Shown here: positions 24,231-31,485 of the stretch, in pieces
Layout of the letters: every line of letters starts with the position of its first letter
How positions within the stretch are numbered: the stretch's first letter is position 1
NCBI RefSeq assembly: GCF_018326265.1
Contig: NZ_AP023360.1
Location: 1,293,501-1,357,500, forward strand
Direction of reading: 5' to 3'
Length of the DNA: 64,000 nucleotides
Source: Catellatospora sp. IY07-71
GTDB taxonomy: Bacteria > Actinomycetota > Actinomycetes > Mycobacteriales > Micromonosporaceae
The notes under the pieces: generated by a model
Database searches by the model: none
What the model saw: the letters and a program-made list of their open reading frames with translations, nothing else
What the model was told of the DNA's origin: nothing
Translations under genes and position numbers: made by a program

Positions 24231-25984
24231 GCGTTCCCTTCCTCCTCGCGATCTCTTCTGCCATCAGTTGCCGAAACTTCTGGTGGTGGACCGGCCCGCA
24301 GCGCGCGGTCCAGCTCGTTGCGCCACTGCAGGCGTTCGCTGATCGCGCGCAGGAGCCGATGCCCCAGCGGCGCAATGTCGGGGTCTGTCGGCCGGGCCAT
24401 CTCCCAGGCATAGCGGGACGCGGCCGGGGTGCCGTCGGTGGTGGTTTGGCCGGCGTGGTCGGTGTCGGTGGTGACGCCGAGGACCTGTTTGACCCAGTCG
24501 CGGTTGTCGGCCTTGTGGTCGGCGAGGGTCTTGCCGGACCACTGGCGGGAGATGAGCACACGTCGGCCGCCCATGCCGAGGGTGTCTGGCTTGTGGACCT
24601 TGCCTTTGCACTGGCCCGGTCGCTGGTGCGGCTTGGGGTTCTTGGGCTGGACGCCGTGCAGCAGCCAGTTCGGGCAGCGCTCCGAGCAGGGGGTATAGCG
24701 GAGTTCCTGCCACAGCCGGTCCAGGTGGGCGCGCTGTCGGTCGGTTTCGACCTGGTGGCAGTCGGCGGCCTGCTTGGTCAGGTACTTGGTGATGTAGCCC
24801 AGGCACCGGCCCGCGTCCTTGGACCCGGCCAGCACGCCCTCCGCCTTCATCTGCGCGCCGAAGCGGGCGATGTGGACGGGTTCGGTGTCTTCGTCGGCGT
24901 CGACCAGGTCCATGGCCTCGCCCCAGGACAGCAGCGGCGCCCGTGTGTCCGGGTCGACGAACCCGCCCGCGTTCTCGTCCCAGACCGGGGGCCTGTTCGG
25001 ATCGTAGGCGTGGGTGAGCGGTGGCCACCACACCTGGTGGTAGGTCGCCGCGGTCACCTGCCGCAGCAGCTCCCTGGGGATGGTGCCCCGGATGGCGAAG
25101 TGGGCGTGCGGGGCCAGGCGGCGCTGGGGCTCGACGGCTCCGGCGTACTGGACGTTCCAGCCTGCGGCGCGGCGCAGGTTCTGCCAGAACCGGTCCAGCA
25201 GTGCCGGGAAGTGCACAGCGTCCCAGGCCGCGCGCCGGTAGTCGTAGGTGCCGGGGTTGATGGGTGTGCCGTCGTCGTGGACGCGGCCGTAGGAGTCCAG
25301 CGTGAGGGTGAGGAACAGCGACGGGCGGAACACCTGCCCGTTGTGGCCGGTGTAGGTGCGGCCGACGGTGCGGGCCTCGACCTTGCGGCGGGGCAGGTCG
25401 GGCACGTCCTGTCGGCGTTTGGTCGAGCGGACCCGGCGGGAGCCCTCGACCGGGTCGCCCTGGTCGTCGAGCCCGCCGTGCGGCGGTGCCGGGCGTCCGC
25501 GCAGCCCGGACGCGATGATCTCCTCATCCAGCGCCGCGATGGCCTCATCCACGGCGGCGATCTGTTCGGCGCGGGTGGTGGGGTCGAGGTCGGCGGCGAA
25601 CAGGGCGGCGCGGTCGAACTCTAGGTGTGCGCGGATGACGACGAGGCCGCGCTGGTCGTCGGTGGCGGGGTCGGGGCCTGGTGAGGGTTCGTCGTCGCGG
25701 TGCCAGCCCTCGCGGATCTGCTGACGGCGCAGCTTGCGCGCCTTCTTCGCGCAGGCCGGGCACTTGCTCTCTAGGGTGGCGCCGCAGGCGATGTCGATGG
25801 TGGTGGTCTGGCCGGTGTCCAGGTCGGTGCGGCGAAGGGTGACCGGCCGGGTGCAGACGCCGGTTTCGGTGGCGATGTCCTTGACGACGTCCACGGAGCG
25901 GGGCATGAGCAGGCGGGCGGCCCGGGAGCCCGGCCGGGGCGCGGTGGCCTCGGCCGGACTCGGGGTGATCGTTGGGGCGGTCAC
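24227..25984 (-). CDS. repSA: RepSA-type replication initiator
   Basis: 585 aa from GTG. An N-terminal Cys cluster (C67, C75, C78) may bind zinc. The HUH motif is APHAHFAIRG (H293, H295), with the likely nucleophile Tyr in the later YITKYLTKQA segment near residue 400. The CSERCPNW segment near 445 is also conserved in RepSA. It initiates rolling-circle-type replication of the excised circle in pSAM2-like elements; the origin usually lies within or near the gene. It overlaps xis and the DUF2637 gene by four bases each. Confidence 0.93.
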   Translation of the reverse strand: MTAPTITPSPAEATAPRPGSRAARLLMPRSVDVVKDIATETGVCTRPVTLRRTDLDTGQTTTIDIACGATLESKCPACAKKARKLRRQQIREGWHRDDEPSPGPDPATDDQRGLVVIRAHLEFDRAALFAADLDPTTRAEQIAAVDEAIAALDEEIIASGLRGRPAPPHGGLDDQGDPVEGSRRVRSTKRRQDVPDLPRRKVEARTVGRTYTGHNGQVFRPSLFLTLTLDSYGRVHDDGTPINPGTYDYRRAAWDAVHFPALLDRFWQNLRRAAGWNVQYAGAVEPQRRLAPHAHFAIRGTIPRELLRQVTAATYHQVWWPPLTHAYDPNRPPVWDENAGGFVDPDTRAPLLSWGEAMDLVDADEDTEPVHIARFGAQMKAEGVLAGSKDAGRCLGYITKYLTKQAADCHQVETDRQRAHLDRLWQELRYTPCSERCPNWLLHGVQPKNPKPHQRPGQCKGKVHKPDTLGMGGRRVLISRQWSGKTLADHKADNRDWVKQVLGVTTDTDHAGQTTTDGTPAASRYAWEMARPTDPDIAPLGHRLLRAISERLQWRNELDRALRAGPPPEVSATDGRRDREEEGNA

Positions 25985-26877
25985 AGCGCCGCCACCGCCT
26001 GGTGCCCGTTGGCCGCAGCCCGGTCGCTGTCGGGGCGGGCAGCGACGGTCAGCGGGCCGAGCCCACCACGCGCCGGTGCCGGAGTGGCGGCGGTGCGCAG
26101 GTGGCGGAGGAGTTCGCCTGCGGTGCCGTTGGCGACCCGCAGCCGCGCCCGCAGTTCGTCACGGGTGATGGAGCGGCCGGTGGCCTTGAGGTAGGCGGCA
26201 GCCTCCTGGCGGGCGCGGGTGACCAGTTCGGCCGTGACGACCTGGTCCACGTCCTCGACGTCGTCTGCGTCGTCCTCGGCGCCGGGGACGGCCGGGGACG
26301 CCACGGGGACGGCCTCAGCGGGCACCGGGCGGAACTCCTGGACGGACGGTGTCGCCACGATCGGCGCGGGTGTGGTGAGCGGGGCGGGGACGGGCTGGGG
26401 ACGATCGTGAGGACGGTCCGGGACGACCTGCGGCGCGGGCTCCGGCTCCGGTGCCGGGGTCTTGCCCAGCACGAGTTTCGCCAGCGCGGCGAACGCCAGG
26501 GCCGGGATGACGGAAACGAGGCCGCCGGAGAAGCCGGGTTTGGCCACGGCCAGCTGCGCGGTCACCGACAGCACCAGCGCGGCGCCCAGGAGCGCGGTCG
26601 GGTAGGCGATGGGCTGGCCGGCGGCGCGGCGGCGGCGCATGACCAGCAGCGCGGCGATGGGTACGAGTTCGGTGATGACGGCATTGGCCCAGCCGAACCA
26701 GTCCCCGGTGGAGGACGGGCTGTTGTGCATGGTCCAGTCGTGCACGTGCGTGAAGGACGCCGCCCCGGCGGCGCCGCCGACGGCGAGGAGGATGAGGACG
26801 AGGACGGCGCCCTCGAGGCGGGCGGTTTTGCGGGTCCGCGCCGGCACCGTGGTGCCGGGGATGGCGTGGCTGGTCAT
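25981..26877 (-). CDS. DUF2637 (SpdB-like) transfer protein
   Basis: 298 aa. Four membrane helices lie in residues ~22-150 (AVLVLILLAVGGAAGAASF, WFGWANAVITELVPIAALLV, ALVLSVTAQLAVA, and VIPALAFAALAKLVL). A Pro-rich linker and a C-terminal helical region (~215-275, ELVTRARQEAAAYLKATGRS) follow and could be a small DNA-binding domain. DUF2637 members in actinomycete plasmids and AICEs are the Spd spread proteins that help intramycelial transfer. The gene overlaps its neighbours by four bases on each side. Confidence 0.9.
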   Translation of the reverse strand: MTSHAIPGTTVPARTRKTARLEGAVLVLILLAVGGAAGAASFTHVHDWTMHNSPSSTGDWFGWANAVITELVPIAALLVMRRRRAAGQPIAYPTALLGAALVLSVTAQLAVAKPGFSGGLVSVIPALAFAALAKLVLGKTPAPEPEPAPQVVPDRPHDRPQPVPAPLTTPAPIVATPSVQEFRPVPAEAVPVASPAVPGAEDDADDVEDVDQVVTAELVTRARQEAAAYLKATGRSITRDELRARLRVANGTAGELLRHLRTAATPAPARGGLGPLTVAARPDSDRAAANGHQAVAAL

Positions 26878-27065
26878 CGTGGTCCTCCGGTCAGTGGGGT
26901 GCGGCGGGTGGCGGTGGCGTAGACCCGGACGGTGCCCCGGCGGGCGGGCTCGGGCTGGGAGACGTTGGTGAGGGTGAGGACCTGGTCCAGGACGGCCAGG
27001 GTGGTGGCGACGGCGTGCAGGTCGCCCAGCAGCCGCAGCTGCACCGGTCCGGTGGGTGTGGTCAT
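26874..27065 (-). CDS. Small AICE protein, 63 aa
   Basis: 63 aa starting MTTPTGPVQLRLLGDLHAVA. There is one amphipathic helix (~15-30, LHAVATTLAVLDQVLTLT) and a basic C-terminus. No family is recognised. Four-base overlaps with the FtsK-like gene upstream and the DUF2637 gene downstream, and the codon pattern, argue that it is translated as part of the transfer run. Its role may be accessory to transfer. Confidence 0.72.
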   Translation of the reverse strand: MTTPTGPVQLRLLGDLHAVATTLAVLDQVLTLTNVSQPEPARRGTVRVYATATRRTPLTGGPR

Positions 27066-28471
27066 GCGGTCACCTCCGGCTTGTAGGCGGCGGCGAGGTC
27101 GGCCAGCTGGGCGTCGGTGTGGAAGGAGAACCGGACCCGGTGCGGCTCAGGTGAGCCGTCCAGGCGCACGAACCCCACACCCGGCAGCGCGACCGGGATC
27201 AGGTCGCAGATGGCGCCGCGGTCGCGGGAGCCGTCGCCGAGGATCAGGTCTGCCTGCTCGGGTTCGGTCAGCCGCAGCGCGATCCGGGTCGGGAACAGGT
27301 CCCGGAACGGCAGCACGTCCTTGCGCGGGTCCTGCACCGCCGCGACCACGTGCACGCCGACGGCGCGGCCCTGGCTGAGGATCAGGGACAGGGCGTCCTT
27401 GATCCGGTCGCGGGTCTTCTTGTCGCCGACGTAGGCGGTCAGCGCCGCCATCTCGTCGACCAGGATCACCAGCGTCGGGTCCTCCACGGTGGCGGTGCGC
27501 TGGCGGGCACGGCCCCGCAGCGCGGCAGCCCGGCGGCGCAGGACCTTGACCGCGTCCTCCAGGTCCCCGGCCATCGCATCGGGGTCCTCGAAGCTGAACC
27601 GGGCGAACAGCGGAGCGCCTGCGGCCAGTTCCATGCCGCCCTTGGGGTCGAACGCCCACAGCTGCACCAGCCCGGCCCGGACCGACCCGGCCAGCGCCGA
27701 GACGATCGACCACAGCACCGAGCCCTTGCCCGAGTCGGTCGCCCCCGCGATCAGCACATGGGTGCCGGTCAGGCGCAGGTGCCACACCCCGCCCGTCTCC
27801 CGCTTGGCCACCGGCAGCGCGGCCAGGTTCGCCACGGCCGGCACCGGGAACGGGGCGACCGTGCGCAGCAGCGAGTCCACCCGCCGGAACTGCAGCACCA
27901 CCCGATCCAGCCGCTTCGGGTGCTGCACCGCGCGGGCGGCGCGGGCCCTGAACGTGTACGCCAGCCGCGCGGCGACCTTGGCCCAGTCGTCGGGGTGCTG
28001 GCCTGCGACCAGGCGCACGGTCACGTCGTCGCCGTGCTCGTGGGCGCGGACCTTGACCAGCCGCGGAATGTACCGGTCACCGTTGACGGTGACGGCGAGG
28101 CCGGTGGTGGTCATCGCGGCCAGCCAGCCACGCCGGTACACCCACACCCGCCGCCACGTGGCGACGGCCGGGAACCCGGCGAAGCGCCAGAAGCTGGCCG
28201 GGTGCGCCCGCCACCAGCCGCCCAGCGACACCGCCACCGTCGCGGCGATCGCACCGGTGCCCAGCGGTCCGAACTCGTGCAGCAGGTAGCCGACCGTGGC
28301 GGCCGGGCCGGTGATGCGCCAGTGGCGAATCAGGAACACGGTCGTGGAGACCAGGCCCTTGCCGATCCACCAGGCGGCCATGGCCCAGCCCGGCACCCGC
28401 CAGGACGGGACCCGCAGGTTCAGCGGCGCGGCGGGCAGCTTGTCGCCGTGCACGACGTTCACGAGGGGCAT
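27062..28471 (-). CDS. FtsK/SpoIIIE-like DNA translocase (TraB type)
   Basis: 469 aa from the ATG giving MPLVNVVHGDKLP. N-terminal membrane helices (~25-100) are followed by an ATPase with Walker A GATDSGKGSVLW near residue 230, FDPKGGMELA near 265 and Walker B LVILVDEMAAL near 335, and a later DPRKDVLPFRDLFPTRI. AICE proteins of this family form hexameric pores that move double-stranded DNA between cells. The ATG overlaps the zinc-ribbon gene stop (ATGA). The open frame continues upstream but would collide with that gene. Confidence 0.93.
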   Translation of the reverse strand: MPLVNVVHGDKLPAAPLNLRVPSWRVPGWAMAAWWIGKGLVSTTVFLIRHWRITGPAATVGYLLHEFGPLGTGAIAATVAVSLGGWWRAHPASFWRFAGFPAVATWRRVWVYRRGWLAAMTTTGLAVTVNGDRYIPRLVKVRAHEHGDDVTVRLVAGQHPDDWAKVAARLAYTFRARAARAVQHPKRLDRVVLQFRRVDSLLRTVAPFPVPAVANLAALPVAKRETGGVWHLRLTGTHVLIAGATDSGKGSVLWSIVSALAGSVRAGLVQLWAFDPKGGMELAAGAPLFARFSFEDPDAMAGDLEDAVKVLRRRAAALRGRARQRTATVEDPTLVILVDEMAALTAYVGDKKTRDRIKDALSLILSQGRAVGVHVVAAVQDPRKDVLPFRDLFPTRIALRLTEPEQADLILGDGSRDRGAICDLIPVALPGVGFVRLDGSPEPHRVRFSFHTDAQLADLAAAYKPEVTA

Positions 28472-28716
28472 CACCGACCACCCCCGCCCGAGTGGGAGAG
28501 GCCGGCACGGCGGCGGGCGGCGGCGAGGACGTGCGGGTGGCAGACCTCGCACACGGCAGTGGCCGGGTTCCAGTCGTGCGGGGCGACCCAGCGCTCACAC
28601 GAACGGCACTTGAGCTTCACCACCCGGACCCGCCCGCCACGCGCGGCGTGCTGGAGGCGGGCGGCGCCGTCGCCCAGGACGGCGGCGGTCCGGCGGATGA
28701 GGACGGGGGTCTTCAC
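28471..28716 (-). CDS. Zinc-ribbon protein, 81 aa
   Basis: 81 aa from a GTG that overlaps the stop of the preceding 53-aa gene (GTGA), which fixes the start. A basic N-terminus (VLIRRTAAVLGDGAARLQHA) precedes a four-Cys ribbon, KCRSCERWV ... AVCEVCHPHV. It ends in an ATGA overlap with the FtsK-like gene. Similar small Cys-rich proteins are common at the head of AICE transfer operons. It may help transfer or regulate it. Confidence 0.72.
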   Translation of the reverse strand: MKTPVLIRRTAAVLGDGAARLQHAARGGRVRVVKLKCRSCERWVAPHDWNPATAVCEVCHPHVLAAARRRAGLSHSGGGGR

Positions 28717-28874
28717 TGCGACCACCGCCACACGCTGGTGGCCTGCCGGTGCGCGGTGTCGGCGATCTTCCGGCCGCACGGGCCGCAGTGCGTGTAACCG
28801 CCCTCAGCGGGACTCTTGTTGCACAGCCAGCAGACCATCGCAGCCGTTGCGGTGGTCTTGGTGCGGGCTAGCAT
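28713..28874 (-). CDS. Zinc-ribbon protein, 53 aa
   Basis: 53 aa (MLARTKTTATAAMVCWLCNKS...). The CWLC and CGPC pairs make a compact four-Cys zinc ribbon. The TGA stop overlaps the next GTG start by four bases, so it heads the eight-gene run down to int. The frame is shorter than usual ORF cut-offs. GGAAGGGG lies upstream of the ATG as a plausible RBS. Function unknown. Confidence 0.68.
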   Translation of the reverse strand: MLARTKTTATAAMVCWLCNKSPAEGGYTHCGPCGRKIADTAHRQATSVWRWSQ

Positions 28875-28921
28875 GGACACGACAAACCCACCCCTTCCAA
28901 GGGGACCGATGGGATTTGCGA

Positions 28922-28967
28922 ACGCGGGCCGGGTGTCCTTCCGCCAAGTTGTCCACCCGGCCCGCGT
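28922..28967. terminator. Terminator hairpin within AICE
   Basis: A 14-bp stem (28922-28935 with 28954-28967) with an 18-nt loop lies just past the stop of the leftward 141-aa gene and 48 bases before the zinc-ribbon start. It suggests that the transfer run has its own promoter in 28875-28921. Confidence 0.65.
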
Positions 28968-28976
28968 GCTTCTTGC

Positions 28977-29402
28977 TCAGAGCCCCGCCATCGCGGGACT
29001 GGCCGCCGCGGCGACCATGCCCGTGGCCCGCAGCGACCACGACAGCTGCGCCCGGCACTGACCCGAGCTCTTGCACTTCTGCTGATCCACCCACGGCGTC
29101 AGCGTGAGCCCCTCGAACTGCACCAGGGGCGGGTAGCCCGGCACCGTGGGCGAGGGCGGCACCGGCTGATGCGGCGCCGACACCTTCACCCGGACCTCCT
29201 TCGAGCGGCCGAACTTGCCCGCCTCCGGGTCCAGATCCAGGACCTTCACGTGCCAGACCCGCACACCGTTCTCGTCGCGCATCTGGTCGTCATCGTGCCC
29301 ACGCAGCTTGAAGTCCTTCGCCGGTTCCACGGACAGGCACATCGCCCCAGCCGGGAACACGTACCCCGACTCCACCGGCACCCGCATCGAAAGCGGAATC
29401 AC
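28977..29402 (-). CDS. Conserved AICE protein, 141 aa
   Basis: 141 aa. The N-terminal MIPLSMRVPVESGYVFPAGA and central VRVWHVKVLDLDPEAGKFGRSKEVRVKVSAP suggest a beta-rich domain. A C-terminal segment has two Cys (QQKCKSSGQCRAQ). I recall similar proteins from other actinobacterial integrative elements, but no function is known. It reads away from the XRE gene, so the operator array at 29498-29577 lies in the shared divergent region and may control both. Confidence 0.7.
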   Translation of the reverse strand: MIPLSMRVPVESGYVFPAGAMCLSVEPAKDFKLRGHDDDQMRDENGVRVWHVKVLDLDPEAGKFGRSKEVRVKVSAPHQPVPPSPTVPGYPPLVQFEGLTLTPWVDQQKCKSSGQCRAQLSWSLRATGMVAAAASPAMAGL

Positions 29403-29460
29403 CTCACGACCTCCTCCGGTCGGTTGGAACGGCCCAGCTGAGCGGCTCGTTCGTCTTGTG

Positions 29461-29478
29461 AGTCCTCTTAGGAGGACT
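29461..29478. promoter_or_regulatory. 7-4-7 palindrome in AICE control region
   Basis: AGTCCTCTTAGGAGGACT is a perfect dyad with a 4-base centre, 59 bases upstream of the first strong array site. It shares the AGTCC/GGACT half-sites but in the opposite order. Confidence 0.5.
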
Positions 29479-29497
29479 TAACCTTCCTCTATATTGC

Positions 29498-29577
29498 GGA
29501 CGCATCAGTCTGATGTAAAGGACTTCTTAGTCCGCTATGTGGACGCGGGAGTCCCCTTGGTGGGGACGGGAACGTCC
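29498..29577. promoter_or_regulatory. Four tandem GGAC-N6-GTCC operator sites
   Basis: Sites GGACGCATCAGTCT (29498-29511, one mismatch), GGACTTCTTAGTCC (29520-29533), GGACGCGGGAGTCC (29541-29554) and GGACGGGAACGTCC (29564-29577) have start-to-start spacings of 22, 21 and 23 bases, about two helical turns. They end just before the XRE start. A degenerate fifth site may lie at 29474-29487. This looks like a cooperative repressor array. Confidence 0.65.
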
Positions 29578-29583
29578 TCCAAG

Positions 29584-30201
29584 ATGAGAGGCGTGGAGAT
29601 GGCAGAAGTGCTACGCCGCAGGCGCACGGAACTCGGCATGTCGCAGGCAGATCTTGCGACCGCCGCAGGCGTCGACAAGCGGCAGATCCGTCGGTATGAG
29701 GCGGGCGAACAACAGCCCGTGCTGTCGGTGGCTGTCGCCATCGCTAAGGCACTCAAGATCTCCGTCGGAGAGTTGGCCGGCATCCCCAGCCATGAGGTGA
29801 ACCTCTCCGGCGACTGGTGGGCTGCCTGGCAGACGTTCAAGGATGGTCAGCAGGTCATCACCCTGCAACAAGTCCACTTCGCCCAGCAGAGCGAATTCGT
29901 CGCCGTCGAGACGACCACGCGCGGCGTCGCCGTCGAGGACGGCGGCTACCACTGGCGTGGCGAACTCCGGCTGTGGGACAACGAGATCCTGATGGGCTGG
30001 TACGCAGCCCTCGACGGCTCGGTGCGATCCAAGGGCACCATGTACTTCGTGCTCCACCCCCACGGACAGCAAATGGCTGGCCGATGGGTCGGCATGAGCT
30101 ACGACGGAAAGATCGTCACCGGCTGGGGTGCGATCGCCCGCGACGGCGACACCGCAACAAACATCATTGATCAGCTAAAAGTGGAGAAGGGCCAGGAATG
30201 A
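29584..30201 (+). CDS. XRE-family transcriptional regulator of the AICE
   Basis: 205 aa from ATG 29584. An HTH_3 domain covers residues ~6-62 (VLRRRRTELGMSQADLATAAGVDKRQIRRYE). A C-terminal beta-rich domain (~75-205) with WHWRGEL-like segments is unlike simple phage repressors; it may bind a ligand. Upstream in-frame TTG 29494 would put coding sequence over the operator array, so it is rejected; ATG 29599 is an alternative with GAGAGG at 29586-29591. The array makes autoregulation likely. The stop overlaps the cutA-like start. Confidence 0.85.
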   Translation: MRGVEMAEVLRRRRTELGMSQADLATAAGVDKRQIRRYEAGEQQPVLSVAVAIAKALKISVGELAGIPSHEVNLSGDWWAAWQTFKDGQQVITLQQVHFAQQSEFVAVETTTRGVAVEDGGYHWRGELRLWDNEILMGWYAALDGSVRSKGTMYFVLHPHGQQMAGRWVGMSYDGKIVTGWGAIARDGDTATNIIDQLKVEKGQE

Positions 30202-30521
30202 CCGATCCGATCTGCGAAGTGATCATCACTGGACCAGACCCGGACTGGCTCGCCAGTTTCACTCACGCTCTGGTCAACGATCGTCTAGCAGCATGCGGAC
30301 ACAACATCGCGCCAATTCGATCTATCTATCGATGGGCAGGCGTTGTGCACGACGCGTGTGAAGCCCGCGTCGCGCTTCACACGCGTTCAAGCTGTGTTGC
30401 CGCGATCGTCGAGCGGGCCAATCGAGAGCACCCATACGAAGTACCGTGTGTCATCGCAACGCCAATTGTCGAGGCGAACCCAGCGTATGAGGCATGGATA
30501 CTGGAGGAGACGGCCGGCTAG
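30198..30521 (+). CDS. cutA: CutA-like divalent-cation tolerance protein
   Basis: 107 aa. The CutA1 fold signature is visible: CEVIITGPDPDWLASFTHALVNDRLAACGHN, IRSIYRWAGVVHDACEARVALHTR, then VPCVIATPIVEANPAYEAWI. CutA proteins form trimers; the copper-tolerance role is debated and other members may be signalling proteins. Here it is coupled to the XRE regulator by an ATGA overlap inside a mobile element, so it could be a sensor or regulator partner rather than metal tolerance. It is convergent, with a 4-base overlap, with the cargo cassette. Confidence 0.85.
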   Translation: MTDPICEVIITGPDPDWLASFTHALVNDRLAACGHNIAPIRSIYRWAGVVHDACEARVALHTRSSCVAAIVERANREHPYEVPCVIATPIVEANPAYEAWILEETAG

Positions 30522-30925
30522 GTAATTGCATACGCAGCGGCGCACAGCGAATCGCCGATCTGACGGCGCAGCGACCTCGAGGGCGGCATGTCCGAGCAAA
30601 CCAGCAGCGCATGGGCCAAGCCGCGAGGGAGATCCTCCCGATCGACGTCCTCGATAACACCGACGCCAGCTCGCCGGGCATCCGCCGCCGTTAGGCCGTA
30701 AATGCACTGGCGCGAGTTCGTCAGTATGCAGTCTGCCTTCAGATCGTTGTCTTTAAGGACGACATCGCGGTAGACGGAGATCCCATCATCATCAAACTGA
30801 AACGATGCGCGGGACAATTTCTTTGATCCGTCTATCAAATCTGCTTGCTGGAAGAAGTCCGGCAAAACGGGAACTCGACGATAAAGAAGCTCACTATCAG
30901 AGATGGAGGGGTCATCCCACCTCAT
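30518..30925 (-). CDS. Cargo protein C, 135 aa, unknown
   Basis: 135 aa. The N-terminus WDDPSISDSELLYRRVPVLPDFF and FQFDDDGISVYRDVVLKD recall a small uncharacterised family with an LLRRV...SV pattern (from memory, unverified); the rest is alpha/beta. No membrane helix. AAGGAGA about 5 bases upstream supports the ATG. It is the third gene of a leftward cassette with the EWH-type protein 8 bases upstream and the TIGR04255 protein. GC is clearly lower than in the chromosome. Function unknown. Confidence 0.7.
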   Translation of the reverse strand: MRWDDPSISDSELLYRRVPVLPDFFQQADLIDGSKKLSRASFQFDDDGISVYRDVVLKDNDLKADCILTNSRQCIYGLTAADARRAGVGVIEDVDREDLPRGLAHALLVCSDMPPSRSLRRQIGDSLCAAAYAIT

Positions 30926-30933
30926 TTTTCTCC

Positions 30934-31485
30934 TTAGCGATCGAAGAGCCTACGCCATGTCGGATTTTCCTTGTTCACCTTCTGTGAGAGAAGGTTCAGT
31001 AACTGCCTGAGCTTCCTCTCGACGGATTCGTCCAGCTCTGCATCGAGAATTGCACGGCCTCGCTCGTCAGTCGCAAAAACGTAAATGTCACCAACACGAT
31101 CAACCTCCACTTCGATCTTCTGCTGGCCAGCATGCCATTCGGCAAGCACGCCGCCCTTATCGAAGGGAGAAAGGAATGGGTACACGGTTCGCCGGTCCGA
31201 GACTCGTCCCATGATCCCAACCAGGCCGAAGGATGCGACTGAGTTGACCGGCACTCCCCCGTTACCATCCCAATCGCGCGGAAGCCGGCTCAATTGATGA
31301 AGCTTCGAGCGTATGTAATGGCTAAACCCAAACGGCGATATCGTACCCGGAACGAACGGCTGCACCACTCGCGCAGGAGCCGGGTTGCTACGCACAATCC
31401 AGGTCCCTTTGCTGCGATTCTCCTGGAGGCCTCGGTGATGCTCTCGGCGAAAGTCAGCCTTCTGTGCGATAACAGCGGACATCAT
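30934..31485 (-). CDS. Cargo protein B, WDGxG/EWHxG family
   Basis: 183 aa from the ATG that overlaps the TIGR04255 stop (ATGA). A basic N-terminus precedes LSRLPRDWDGNGGVPVNS near residue 70, then FDKGGVLAEWHAGQQKIEVEVDRVGDIYVFATDE, a beta-rich segment. Proteins with this LPxxWDGxG...GGxxxEWH pattern are widespread but uncharacterised, and I recall them beside TIGR04255 genes. The GTG at 31500 is an alternative start. Function unknown. Confidence 0.72.
   Translation of the reverse strand: MMSAVIAQKADFRREHHRGLQENRSKGTWIVRSNPAPARVVQPFVPGTISPFGFSHYIRSKLHQLSRLPRDWDGNGGVPVNSVASFGLVGIMGRVSDRRTVYPFLSPFDKGGVLAEWHAGQQKIEVEVDRVGDIYVFATDERGRAILDAELDESVERKLRQLLNLLSQKVNKENPTWRRLFDR

Noticed and set aside
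29494-29583. TTG start extending the XRE gene by 30 codons
   Set aside because: It would place coding sequence over the palindromic operator array; ATG starts at 29584/29599 fit better.
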